The notes beneath the pieces are model-generated. The model was given only the letters and a program-made list of their open reading frames with translations. It did no database searches and was not told the origin of the DNA. A DNA stretch of 64,000 bases, taken from positions 21,996 through 85,995 of the forward strand of contig CAZHST010000010.1 in assembly GCA_964535215.1 (NCBI GenBank). Reading direction: 5' to 3'. The position numbers were made by a program, and so were the translations under genes. Shown here one piece after another: positions 41,552 through 48,969 of this stretch; position 1 is the stretch's first letter, and every line of letters begins with the position of its first letter. This DNA comes from JACQHM01 sp964535215. GTDB lineage: Bacteria > Methylomirabilota > Methylomirabilia > Methylomirabilales > JACQHM01.

Positions 41552-42304
41552 CTACTTTTTCCCGCTGTACCAGTAAAAGCAGGCCCTTTTGCTCCTCACC
41601 ATCCAAGGGTTGAGCGTGAACGCGATGACGCCCAGCAGGATGACCATCCCCCCGTACCGTTCAAACTTCCGGGTGGATTTGACCACGTGGCCCTCGGTGA
41701 TCACACAGAATCGCTTCCCTTCCTTCTTCCCGAGCCTTTTAAGATCCAGCGTGAACTTGCCTTCCTCGGCGGCGTAGTACCGCTCGTCGAAGCCCCCTAT
41801 CCGCTCAAAGGTATCTTTCCAGGTGTAGATCAATCCGGCGCTCACCCCGAAGAGCCGCCTGAGGAAATTTCCCCAGGCCCTGTAGAGGGCGATGGCGAGG
41901 GATCGCTTCTCCCAGACGATCTTCACCCCTCCCCCGATGTACTCACCCGAGGACATCACCTCATCAACCAGGGAGAGGAGGTTAGGGGACATGTGATCGT
42001 CGGCGTCCAGAAAGGCCAGGATCTCCCCCCGGGCTGCCCTGGCCCCTGCGTTCCTGGCCGCAGCGATCTGGTTCTTCCCTTCAAACACGACCTTCGCCCC
42101 ATGGGCCCTGGCGATCTCCGCCGTGCGGTCGGAGGAGTTGTTGTCAACAACGATCAGCTCGACACCGGCCCCATGCCTCCTCTGATACTCCTCGATGGCC
42201 CGCTTGACGTTCTCCAGCGTCCGCCCGATGTAATGCTCCTCGTTGTAGGCGGGGATGATCACGGAGATCCTGGGTCTGGCAGTGGCATCGGGCATCTCGT
42301 TCAT
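41552..42304 (-). CDS. GT2-family glycosyltransferase
   Basis: 250-aa GT-A enzyme. The opening ISVIIPAYNEEHYIGRTLEN, then LIVVDNNSSDRT, and the metal site FLDADDHMS are all standard GT2. A single C-terminal hydrophobic stretch (MVILLGVIAFTLNPW) suggests membrane contact. Enzymes of this form often glycosylate polyprenyl phosphate or act in lipid-linked glycan synthesis. The start could be ATG 42304 (MNEMPDAT) or ATG 42295. It lies between the E2-like acyltransferase and the third AlkP gene. Confidence 0.82.
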   Translation of the reverse strand: MNEMPDATARPRISVIIPAYNEEHYIGRTLENVKRAIEEYQRRHGAGVELIVVDNNSSDRTAEIARAHGAKVVFEGKNQIAAARNAGARAARGEILAFLDADDHMSPNLLSLVDEVMSSGEYIGGGVKIVWEKRSLAIALYRAWGNFLRRLFGVSAGLIYTWKDTFERIGGFDERYYAAEEGKFTLDLKRLGKKEGKRFCVITEGHVVKSTRKFERYGGMVILLGVIAFTLNPWMVRSKRACFYWYSGKK

Positions 42305-42324
42305 TGCTTCTCCATCCCAGGCCC

Positions 42325-43116
42325 TTAATCGCCGAGCTCTTCAGGGTTGAGCAGCAGGCGTTCGATTTCCCTCATGAACGCCAGGGTGTGTTTCCCCGCG
42401 ACCACCCGGTGGTCTATGGCGAGGGAGAGGTAAACGGTCGGTCGGATCTCAAGCCTGTCCTCCACCACGACCGGTCGTTTCATGACGCTCCCGACGGTGA
42501 GGAAGGCCGTCGTGGAAAGGAACGTGGTGAAGAAGAACTCCATAGGTCTCTCAAGGATCGAGATCTGAAACGTGCCCACGTATCGCCTTCGAAAGGCCGG
42601 GCTCCGAAGGACCCGTGCCACCAGCTTCTTCCGGAGCATCCAGGGGATGCATCGGCCGACCCGGTTCAACCGCTCGAGATCCGCCCGCTGCTGTTCTCCC
42701 GCCCATCGCCTCTTCTCGCGAAGCTCCGTGACGATCTCCTTCAAGGATTTGGCATCCGCCTCTTTGATGACCACCACCGGGGCAAGGACCTCCTCTCCGG
42801 TCACCGAGATCCCCACATCAATGGAAGGAGGGGTGATAAATTTCCCCTGAGCGATCAGGGAGTTGAAGAGGGGGTATTTTCTGAGGGCCAGGGCACAGGC
42901 CTTCACAAGCATCGGCGTGTAGGTTAGAGGGACCTTCCTCTCCCTCCGGTATTGATCGCGAAACCGGGTGGCAGCCTGGAGGTCTTGGAGCCAGACCCCG
43001 TAGGCGTCCGGTTTCCGGGCGGCATCGAATCCGTCGGCCACGATCTTCCGCCAGGGCTCCAGGGTGAAGCTCCTCTCTCCGCCGCTCCTCAAAGAAGGGA
43101 TCCAAACCATCCTCAT
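42325..43116 (-). CDS. E2-like (2-oxoacid dehydrogenase acyltransferase fold) protein with altered catalytic motif
   Basis: 263-aa protein of the CAT/E2 catalytic fold. The middle contains VDVGISVTGEEVLAPVVVI, as in E2 enzymes. The catalytic motif, usually D-H-R-x-x-D-G, reads LAIDHRVVAGKHT: the His remains, but the Asp is Ala. There is no lipoyl or subunit-binding domain. The protein overlaps the DegT gene as TAATG at 43116, so the two are cotranslated. It could transfer an acyl group to the amine made by the aminotransferase, or be a non-catalytic relative. Confidence 0.7.
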   Translation of the reverse strand: MRMVWIPSLRSGGERSFTLEPWRKIVADGFDAARKPDAYGVWLQDLQAATRFRDQYRRERKVPLTYTPMLVKACALALRKYPLFNSLIAQGKFITPPSIDVGISVTGEEVLAPVVVIKEADAKSLKEIVTELREKRRWAGEQQRADLERLNRVGRCIPWMLRKKLVARVLRSPAFRRRYVGTFQISILERPMEFFFTTFLSTTAFLTVGSVMKRPVVVEDRLEIRPTVYLSLAIDHRVVAGKHTLAFMREIERLLLNPEELGD

Positions 43117-44240
43117 TAAAACCTCATCCCTTGGCCTTTAAACGCCCTGATGCTCTCCACGATCTTCCCTAGCTCCTCTTCCGTCATATCGGGGTACAGG
43201 GGCAGCGTCAGCAGTCTCTTCCAGACCCTCTCGGCCACCGGGGTCGGCCTGCCAAAATCCCTGTACATCCTGTAGTGGTTGTTCGGGATGTAGTGGACCC
43301 CTGTTGAGATCCCCCGATCGCGGAGATAGGCGCCCAGGGCATCCCGTTCCGCCAGCTTGATCACGTAGTTGTGACAGGCGCTCTTGGCGTAAGCTTTGAT
43401 GGTCGGGGTCTCGATCCATTCGAGATCGGCCAGGGCCTCGTTATAGGCCTTCACGATCTCCCGGCGCCTCTCGTTGGCCTTGTCCAGCTTTCTCAACTGG
43501 ACCAGGCCGATGGCGGCCTGGATGTCGTTCATATGGTACTTGAACCCCACCTCTTCCACATCGTAGTGCCAGGAGTACCGCTGATCCTTTCCCACCCTCG
43601 CCCAGGTCTCCTTCGTGATCCCCAGCCACCTGAGCTTCTTCAACCTCTCATAGATCTTGTCGTCGTTCGTCGTGATCATCCCCCCATCGCCGATGGCCAG
43701 GTTTTTGACGGCGTGGAAGCTGAAGCAGGCGATGTCGCCTAAGGACCCGATCTTCCGCCCTTTGTACTCGCCGCCGCAGCCATGGGCCGCGTCCTCGATG
43801 ACCTTCAACCCGTGGGACCGGGCGATCTCCATGATCGGGTCCATGTCGCAGGGATGGCCGCCGTAATGCACCACGATGATCGCCTTGGTGCGGGGGGTGA
43901 TGTTCCGCCGGATCTGATCGGGGTCGAGGTTGAGGGTGTCGGGGGAGATGTCGGTGAAGACCGGGATGGCGTTGTTGTAGAGGATCGCGTGGTTTGTCGA
44001 GACGAAGGTCAGGGGGGTCGTGATCACCTCGTAGCCTTCCACCCCCATGACCTTCAGGGCCAGGTGGAGGGCAGCCGTGCCCGAATTCACCCCGACCGCG
44101 TACCGGACCCCGATGTAGCGGGCAAACCTCTCTTCGAATTCAACGGTCTTCGGCCCGAGACCGGCCCATCCTGTCTTGAGGGGCTCCCGGAGCGCCTCCA
44201 GCTCTTCTTCCCCATAGGAAGGTTTAAAGAGAGGGATCAT
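43116..44240 (-). CDS. DegT/DnrJ/EryC1 PLP-dependent aminotransferase
   Basis: 374-aa aminotransferase that makes amino-sugar or related amines from a keto group using glutamate as donor (family role). PLP-lysine is Lys179 in SFHAVKNLAIGDGG. Other conserved parts are GVNSGTAALHLAL and EDAAHGCGGEYKG. It is the first gene of the 22-gene minus-strand block, 85 bases downstream of the predicted activator-dependent promoter. Its stop overlaps the E2-like acyltransferase as TAATG, pointing to amination followed by N-acylation. Confidence 0.88.
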   Translation of the reverse strand: MIPLFKPSYGEEELEALREPLKTGWAGLGPKTVEFEERFARYIGVRYAVGVNSGTAALHLALKVMGVEGYEVITTPLTFVSTNHAILYNNAIPVFTDISPDTLNLDPDQIRRNITPRTKAIIVVHYGGHPCDMDPIMEIARSHGLKVIEDAAHGCGGEYKGRKIGSLGDIACFSFHAVKNLAIGDGGMITTNDDKIYERLKKLRWLGITKETWARVGKDQRYSWHYDVEEVGFKYHMNDIQAAIGLVQLRKLDKANERRREIVKAYNEALADLEWIETPTIKAYAKSACHNYVIKLAERDALGAYLRDRGISTGVHYIPNNHYRMYRDFGRPTPVAERVWKRLLTLPLYPDMTEEELGKIVESIRAFKGQGMRF

Positions 44241-44325
44241 CGGTCCTACCTGTCAGGGTGAGCGGTCGTTGGGGGGACACGATACCCGCTTGATGGACGA
44301 CCAGGGTTTCAGGGTGTATGACAAT

Positions 44326-44354
44326 CCTTAAAACGATTTGGGAATCGCCGTCAA
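44326..44354 (-). promoter_or_regulatory. Predicted activator-dependent promoter for the minus-strand lipid block
   Basis: A minus-strand -35 element TTGACG spans 44349-44354. The -10 region around 44326-44331 (TTAAGG or overlapping TAAGGA) is weak, as expected for a promoter that needs an activator. The element lies 22.5 bases from the centre of the CRP-type palindrome at 44369-44384, exactly as in the promoter at 47685. The same segment (GCCTCTTTTTTTGC) connects palindrome and -35 in both. Transcription would begin near 44318 and read into the DegT gene. Confidence 0.5.
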
Positions 44355-44368
44355 GCAAAAAAAGAGGC

Positions 44369-44384
44369 TGTGACTCCCATCACA
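44369..44384. promoter_or_regulatory. CRP-type operator TGTGA-N6-TCACA
   Basis: Perfect match to both half-sites of the CRP consensus (TGTGA, six bases CTCCCA, TCACA). The centre is about 58 bases from the predicted start site of the lipid block, near the classic -61.5 activating position. The CRP-like gene at 46928 has the matching recognition helix. Confidence 0.7.
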
Positions 44385-44400
44385 GCCGTCCACACCAGCC

Positions 44401-44432
44401 CCTGGAGGGGCAGAGGGATTCTGCCCCCCAGG
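44401..44432. terminator. Strong stem-loop downstream of the 44488 gene, terminator candidate
   Basis: An inverted repeat CCTGGAGGGGCAGA / TCTGCCCCCCAGG with a short loop (GGGAT on the plus strand) forms a long stem with one bulge. It lies 55 bases beyond the stop of the minus-strand gene at 44488 and just upstream of the CRP-type site, so it may insulate the two units. There is no U-tract after it in the minus-strand message, so it may act in another way, such as stabilising a 3' end. Confidence 0.4.
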
Positions 44433-44487
44433 CTCCCTCCCGATTGCCTCAACCCGCCTCCGGGGACGCCGTCTTGCTCACCGGTGG

Positions 44488-45009
44488 CTACTGGCCGAGG
44501 AGCTTCTTGTAGCTTGCCTTCAGCTGGGCCTTTTGGGCCGCACTCAGCTTCCCCATCCTGTCAATGTAGTCGGACATCTGGGTGAGGAGGGCCTGCTTCT
44601 GCTCGGCTGTTAGAGACGCATAGGCCTGGGCTGATTGGTCGAGCTGCTGCTGGAGTCGCTCCTTCTGTTCCGGCGAGAGGTTCTTTAAGCTTTCGGCCAT
44701 CTGGTTGGCGGCCTGCCTGAGCTGCTGTTTCTGCTCAGGGGTCAGGCCCTTCACCCGTTCGGTGGCATCGCTCCAGGCTTTGGTCAGGGTTGCCTGGTCC
44801 TCGGGCGATAACCCCTGCCAGGCTGTCCTCCACTCGTCGGCGTCCAGGCGGATGGCCTTTCGCCTCTCCCGAAGCTTCTCCCGCTTCGGCCTCTGGGCGA
44901 TCTGGGCTTGGGCATCGTCTCTACCCCACCCGGCCCCGGCATGATCAGGAACGAGACCGATCAATCCGGCCAGAAGGCCAACCATCCCCAAGGCGATCAG
45001 CTTCCGCAT
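44488..45009 (-). CDS. Periplasmic protein of repeated LSPEQK-type helices (DUF3106-like)
   Basis: 173-aa protein with a signal peptide (MRKLIALGMVGLLAGLIGLVPDHAGA). The mature part is made of four or five similar helical repeats about 22-24 residues apart, each with an L-S/T-P-E-Q-K-like start: LSPEDQATL, LTPEQKQQL, LSPEQKERL, LTAEQKQAL, LSAAQKAQL. Such repeats are known in periplasmic proteins of the DUF3106 and metal-sensor CpxP/Spy-like groups, where they act in envelope stress or as metal binders (family knowledge, loosely matched). ATG 45009 is the clear start, behind GAGGACGAG. It has its own strong promoter. Confidence 0.7.
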   Translation of the reverse strand: MRKLIALGMVGLLAGLIGLVPDHAGAGWGRDDAQAQIAQRPKREKLRERRKAIRLDADEWRTAWQGLSPEDQATLTKAWSDATERVKGLTPEQKQQLRQAANQMAESLKNLSPEQKERLQQQLDQSAQAYASLTAEQKQALLTQMSDYIDRMGKLSAAQKAQLKASYKKLLGQ

Positions 45010-45066
45010 GGCTCGTCCTCCTTCTCCCGCTAACCTGTGGCAGCCCCTGCTCCCCGGCGTGCTTAA

Positions 45067-45095
45067 TTGATAACGATCCTTCCCCTCTTTGTCAA
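45067..45095 (-). promoter_or_regulatory. Sigma-70-type promoter for the 44488-45009 gene
   Basis: Minus-strand TTGACA (45090-45095) is separated by exactly 17 bases from TATCAA (45067-45072). A start near 45060 gives a leader of about 50 bases before ATG 45009. The -35 is perfect and the -10 is four of six, so this should be a constitutively strong promoter. Confidence 0.65.
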
Positions 45096-45187
45096 GGGAT
45101 TTTTTGGCCAAAGGTTCGAACCAACCCTTTCCCGGAAGGGTCCTACAGGCAAACCCTTTTGAAGGGTTTGTCGAAGGGAGGTCTACC

Positions 45188-46825
45188 ATGCGGAGCAGGA
45201 CGGTCTCAGGGGTCTTACCTTGGGTTGTTACCGTCATGGTCATGGCGGCGGTCGTCCTCGAACCGCTCCCCCCGTGCCGGGAGGCGGCAGGAGCGGCCTC
45301 GGCCGGAGACGGCGGGAGGGCCAAGGACGAGGCCAACAGGGCTGAAAGGGAAAAGACCCTTCCCCTCTCCCTCCACCAGAGTGTCCTCCTGGCCCTTCAG
45401 AACAATCCGGATATCAGGATCGAGCGCCTGAACCCCCTGATCAGGGAGGAGGAGCTGAAGAAGGAGCAACGGGTCTTCTTCTACCCCTTGATCGGGTACG
45501 AGGTCAGCCTGGCCCGGAGCGAGCAACCGGCCGGTTCGGTGTTGGCCGGGGCCGATGTCACCCAGGGTGACACCTTCGACTTCAACACGGGGGTGAAGAC
45601 GCAGCTCATCACCGGGGCCGTGCTCTCCCTCGATTGGAAAAACAGGCGGTTTGAGACCAACTCGGTCTTTCAGCGCCTGGACCCCCAGTACAACTCCGAC
45701 CTGGCCTTGACCCTCACCCATCCCCTGCTGAAGAACTTCGGGGTGGGGGTGAACGGGACGAGGATCCGCATCGCCCGGAACAATCTGGAGATCTCCCGGT
45801 ATCAGCTCAAGGGGGTTGTGACGAACATCGTCTCCGAGGTCCAGCAGACCTATTGGGATCTGGTGTTGACCTCGCGCGATCTGGCAGCCAGGCGCCGCTC
45901 CCTGGAGTTTGCCCGGTATCTCGAGCGGAGGGCCGAGGAGATGGTGGCGGCAGGGCGTTTGCCGGCCATGGCCATCCTTCAGGCTCAAGTCGGGGTCAAG
46001 GAGAGGGAGATTGACCTCCTCAACGGTGAGAACGCCTTCAAGGATGCCCAGGAGCGCCTGAAGACCCTCCTGAACGTGGACCAGGGATCGGTGATGACCG
46101 ATCTCACCATCCTGCCTGTTGACCAACCCTCCGCCGAGGTCCGGCGGATTGCCGTGGAGGAGGGCCTGAAGGCGGCCATGATGAACCGCCCCGAGCTGGT
46201 TCAGGCGAGGCTCGAGCTGGAGAGCAAGCAGGCGGCGTTGAAGCTTGCCAGGAACCAGATGCTCCCGGAGCTGAACGTCGTGGGGAGCGTCGGCCTGAGT
46301 GGCCTGAGCGGCACCCCCACAACCGACCGGGCGCAGCAGATCCTGGAAGCCCTCCGGGGGCCGAGCCCCTTTCAGGGAGGGTACGGGGACGCTCTGGAAA
46401 GCCTGTTCTCGGGGGATTTCGTGTCCTACAAGGTTGGTGTCACCTTTCAGATCCCCCTGGGGAACCCGGCCAGGAGCGACTACCGGAAGGCCAGGTTGGA
46501 GGAGGAAAAGGCCCGGTTCTTCCTCCAGAGGTTGGAGCGGAAGATCGGGCTGGAGGTCGAGGGGGCGGCGAGGGGGGTCCAGACCGCCTTGAAGGTGATG
46601 GAGGGGGCCAGGTCCCTCCGGGAGCTGGCTGAACGGAAGCTGAAGATGGCCCAGGAGGGGCTTGAGCTGGGGGTTGGAACGGTCACCGCTGTCCTGGAGG
46701 CCGAGAAGGATCTGGCCGTCGCCCAGAGGGATGAGCTGAAGGCTATCGTTGAGTACAACAAAGCGCTGATCCTCTGGGAGAAGGTGACGGGGATGACGCT
46801 GGACCGGTTCAACATCGAGCTTTAG
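45188..46825 (+). CDS. TolC-like outer-membrane efflux protein
   Basis: 545-aa outer-membrane factor. It has a signal peptide (hydrophobic VLPWVVTVMVMAAVVLE) and the OEP domain with long helical hairpins. Typical pieces are LSLHQSVLLALQNNPDIRIER, then VQQTYWDLVLTSRDLAARR and, in the second half, LEEEKARFFLQRLERKIGLE. ATG 45188 follows GGGAGG. Such proteins form the outer-membrane exit of tripartite exporters. The MacAB-like exporter in this window lies 12 kb away; no inner-membrane partner is adjacent. Promoter not identified. It is divergent from the gene at 45009. Confidence 0.85.
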   Translation: MRSRTVSGVLPWVVTVMVMAAVVLEPLPPCREAAGAASAGDGGRAKDEANRAEREKTLPLSLHQSVLLALQNNPDIRIERLNPLIREEELKKEQRVFFYPLIGYEVSLARSEQPAGSVLAGADVTQGDTFDFNTGVKTQLITGAVLSLDWKNRRFETNSVFQRLDPQYNSDLALTLTHPLLKNFGVGVNGTRIRIARNNLEISRYQLKGVVTNIVSEVQQTYWDLVLTSRDLAARRRSLEFARYLERRAEEMVAAGRLPAMAILQAQVGVKEREIDLLNGENAFKDAQERLKTLLNVDQGSVMTDLTILPVDQPSAEVRRIAVEEGLKAAMMNRPELVQARLELESKQAALKLARNQMLPELNVVGSVGLSGLSGTPTTDRAQQILEALRGPSPFQGGYGDALESLFSGDFVSYKVGVTFQIPLGNPARSDYRKARLEEEKARFFLQRLERKIGLEVEGAARGVQTALKVMEGARSLRELAERKLKMAQEGLELGVGTVTAVLEAEKDLAVAQRDELKAIVEYNKALILWEKVTGMTLDRFNIEL

Positions 46826-46846
46826 GTCGGATTTCCTATTCCTCCC

Positions 46847-46875
46847 TGTACAGGGGCTTGGGGGTCATGTACAAT
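46847..46875 (+). promoter_or_regulatory. Possible promoter of the CRP-like regulator gene
   Basis: A -10-like TACAAT (46870-46875) is preceded after 17 bases by TGTACA (46847-46852), which matches four of six -35 positions. This gives a leader of about 45 bases before ATG 46928. No full CRP-type site is seen upstream, so autoregulation would have to act elsewhere. Confidence 0.35.
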
Positions 46876-46927
46876 AAAAGGCAAGGCCCTAAGCGGACTT
46901 CTGACCTGGACGGGGGAGGGACATGGG

Positions 46928-47605
46928 ATGGAGACCATCAGCCTGCTACACCGGATGCCACTGTTCGCCTGCCTCTCCAAACGGGAACTTCAAAGCATCG
47001 CGAAGATCACGAAGAAGCGAAGGTACGGACGCCACCAGGTGATCATCAGGGCGGGCGAGCGAGGGACCGCCCTGTTCCTCCTGATCTCCGGAGCCGTCCG
47101 GGTGAGCGTCAGGGGGAACCGGGGGAAGGAGATCATCCTGGGGGTCCTGTACCCCCGGGATTTCTTCGGGGAGATGGCCCTCCTGGATGGTCTCCCTCGC
47201 TCGGCAACGGTCACCGCCCTGGAGGAGAGCGAGGTCCTGGTCATCTCCCGGAAGGACTTCCTCGACTGCATCCGCAAGGTCCCCCAGGTGGCGGCGAAGA
47301 TGATCGTCACCTTGAGCCTCCGGCTCCGGCGGGCGGATCAAAAGGTCGGGACCCTGGCCTTCTTAAAAGCCCCCCAGCGGGTGACCCGCACCCTGGTAGA
47401 GCTGGCCCAGGGGAGGGGGGTCCCGACGGGAGAAGGGGTGAGCGTGGAGGTACCCTTCACGCGGCTGGAGCTGGCCAAGCTGGCGGGGGTGTCCCGGGAG
47501 ACCTTTGCCCGGCAACTGACCCAGTTGCAGCGGAAGGGCCTCTTGAAGGTCGAGGGTCAAAGGTTCCTCATCCTGGATCCCACCAAGCTGGAGGAGCTGG
47601 CGTAA
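46928..47605 (+). CDS. CRP/FNR-family transcription regulator
   Basis: 225-aa cNMP-binding-domain regulator. The phosphate-binding cassette of the sensing domain reads FFGEMALLDGLPRSATV: Gly81, Glu82, Arg91 and Ser92 match the cAMP-contact residues of E. coli CRP. The HTH is FTRLELAKLAGVSRETFARQL. The recognition helix keeps Arg190, Glu191 and Arg195 in the same spacing as CRP Arg180, Glu181 and Arg185, which read TGTGA. There are no Fe-S cysteines of the FNR type. Two CRP-type palindromes lie just downstream of the gene and one lies 2.5 kb upstream. A direct role over the lipid genes is inferred from these. Confidence 0.9.
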   Translation: METISLLHRMPLFACLSKRELQSIAKITKKRRYGRHQVIIRAGERGTALFLLISGAVRVSVRGNRGKEIILGVLYPRDFFGEMALLDGLPRSATVTALEESEVLVISRKDFLDCIRKVPQVAAKMIVTLSLRLRRADQKVGTLAFLKAPQRVTRTLVELAQGRGVPTGEGVSVEVPFTRLELAKLAGVSRETFARQLTQLQRKGLLKVEGQRFLILDPTKLEELA

Positions 47606-47622
47606 GGGCCTTCCATCAGGGC

Positions 47623-47638
47623 TGTGATGCCGGTCACA
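47623..47638. promoter_or_regulatory. CRP-type operator, distal
   Basis: TGTGA-N6-TCACA with core TGCCGG, both half-sites perfect. Its centre is 32 bases (about three helical turns) upstream of the second site at 47655, so two dimers would bind on the same face of the DNA. Confidence 0.7.
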
Positions 47639-47654
47639 CGACCCTTAAAGGGGG

Positions 47655-47670
47655 TGTGATGCCGGACACA
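47655..47670. promoter_or_regulatory. CRP-type operator, proximal
   Basis: TGTGA-N6-ACACA, one mismatch from the palindrome and with the same core TGCCGG as the distal site. Its centre is 22.5 bases before the -35 at 47685 and about 58 bases before the predicted start, the same geometry as at 44369. Confidence 0.65.
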
Positions 47671-47684
47671 GCCTCTTTTTTTGC

Positions 47685-47714
47685 TTGACAGGCTTCTTGC
47701 GCTCTTAGTAGATT
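47685..47714 (+). promoter_or_regulatory. Promoter of the FabH-like ketosynthase gene
   Basis: TTGACA at 47685-47690 is followed after 18 bases by TAGATT at 47709-47714 (four of six). Start near 47721 gives a leader of about 175 bases to ATG 47898. The stretch from operator to -35 (CCTCTTTTTTTGCTTGAC) is shared with the minus-strand promoter at 44349. Confidence 0.55.
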
Positions 47715-47854
47715 CTAACTGCTTTTGATCCGTGGAGCTGGAGAGGCCCTGGGAGCCTGAAGGAGAAGGGTGGTTCAAAAAGTTCAGATCCGGCTGACGA
47801 AGGCGGCTTAAGCACCTCTCCTAAGGTTCGATGTTGAAAGGGGGACCAGCATAT

Positions 47855-47870
47855 CCTTAGAAATCTAAGG
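47855..47870 (+). promoter_or_regulatory. Leader stem-loop before the FabH-like gene
   Basis: CCTTAG-AAAT-CTAAGG is a perfect six-base stem with a four-base loop in the leader, ending 27 bases before ATG 47898. The sequence CTAAGGTTCG occurs twice here (47821-47830 and 47865-47874), so alternative pairing with the CCTTAG arm is possible. It could be an operator or an RNA switch in the leader. Confidence 0.35.
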
Positions 47871-47897
47871 TTCGTTCAAGATAGCGGGGGAGGGGAA

Positions 47898-48875
47898 ATG
47901 TTATATCGGGGAATCGGAGCCCGGATTGCCGCGACAGGCTCCTATGTGCCGGAGAAGGTCATCACCAACGATCGCCTGGCAGGGGGTTGGGAGACGGCGA
48001 GAAAGCTCCAGCGGCTCCTGGGGGCTGTGGAACGGCGGGCGGTGCGGGATGGGGAAGCCTGTTCGGATTTGATCGTGGAAGCGGCCCGGCGGATCCTCGA
48101 GGAGGCCCAGCTTTCCTCCCTCGATCTGGATCGAATCATCGTGAGCGCCACGCCAGGGGATTTCCTGGAACCTCCAACGGCCAGCGTGGTGCAGTACAAA
48201 CTCCGGGCGAGGTGCCCGGCCATTGATGTGAAGATGTCATGTGTCGGGTGGATGGCCGGTGTGGATTATGCGTTACGGTGCATCGCGACGGGGGAGAAGA
48301 GGATCCTGGTCCTGGCCGGGACCATCGTCTCCAGGGGTGATGCCTTCAACACGTTAATGCACCGGGCCATCTTCGGCGATGGGGCCGGGGGGGCGCTGAT
48401 CGAGGCCGACGAACGGGAGAGCTTCCTGGCCGGCGGCCTCTGGACAGACGGTCAGTATTACACGATGATCAACCTCCCCCATCCCGCCTCGGTCCATCCT
48501 CCGGGGATCCCCGAGAGCTTCCAGGGGAAGTTTTACATGGGCCCCCGGAAGGTCTTCTTCGACAAGCTCCGGGAGGGATTGGCCCCCTGCGTCGAGAGTG
48601 TCCTGAAAGAGGCCCGTTTGTCAAAGGATGAGATTGATGTCGCCATCATCCATCAGCCGAGCAAGCAGCTCTTCGAGGCGGCCGTGAAGAGCCTCGAGAT
48701 CCCCCGGGAGAAGGTGATCGGGGATTTCCAACGGTACGGCAATACCATCTCGGCCGAGCTCCCCATCGCCCTGGACGAGAATGTCCGGAATGGGAGGATC
48801 AAGCGGGGGGACAGGCTCCTGCTGGTGACCTTCGGGGCCGGGTTCAATGCCGGCGTGATGGTCCTGGAGTATTAA
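47898..48875 (+). CDS. FabH-like ketosynthase (KAS III)
   Basis: 325-aa thiolase-fold enzyme that should condense an acyl-CoA starter with malonyl-ACP. The triad is Cys115 (VKMSCVGWMAGV), His252 (IIHQPSKQLFE) and Asn282 (YGNTISAELP). The usual F-T/Y after the Cys-A-G motif reads GWMAG, so the starter pocket may differ from standard FabH. Its promoter mirrors that of the 22-gene lipid block, which argues that it supplies the first condensation of that pathway. ATG 47898 follows GGGGGAGGGG. Confidence 0.88.
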   Translation: MLYRGIGARIAATGSYVPEKVITNDRLAGGWETARKLQRLLGAVERRAVRDGEACSDLIVEAARRILEEAQLSSLDLDRIIVSATPGDFLEPPTASVVQYKLRARCPAIDVKMSCVGWMAGVDYALRCIATGEKRILVLAGTIVSRGDAFNTLMHRAIFGDGAGGALIEADERESFLAGGLWTDGQYYTMINLPHPASVHPPGIPESFQGKFYMGPRKVFFDKLREGLAPCVESVLKEARLSKDEIDVAIIHQPSKQLFEAAVKSLEIPREKVIGDFQRYGNTISAELPIALDENVRNGRIKRGDRLLLVTFGAGFNAGVMVLEY

Positions 48876-48969
48876 GGAGGTGAGAAAAAGACAACTTTAA
48901 GGGTTGGAGGGTTGCAACCCATGGATCCTCCTGGATGAAGGAGAGTAGGGTGGGAAAGGAGAAAGGGAC

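Noticed and set aside
40253..42328. A 691-residue plus-strand reading frame
   Set aside because: It runs antisense through the third AlkP gene and a GT2 gene, both of which carry clear family motifs. Long open antisense frames are expected in GC-rich DNA.
45110..45125. tRNA-like GGTTCGAACC
   Set aside because: It looks like a T-arm but no acceptor, D or anticodon arm can be built around it. A similar string at 62354 also fails.
46844..46858. CCCTGTACAGGGG palindrome after the TolC-like gene as a terminator
   Set aside because: The loop would be too small and there is no U-tract. It overlaps the proposed promoter of the regulator gene instead.
48890..48925. Regulatory palindrome GGGTTGCAACCC after the FabH-like gene
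   Set aside because: Single short palindrome without second copy, promoter or U-tract; too little to support a call.
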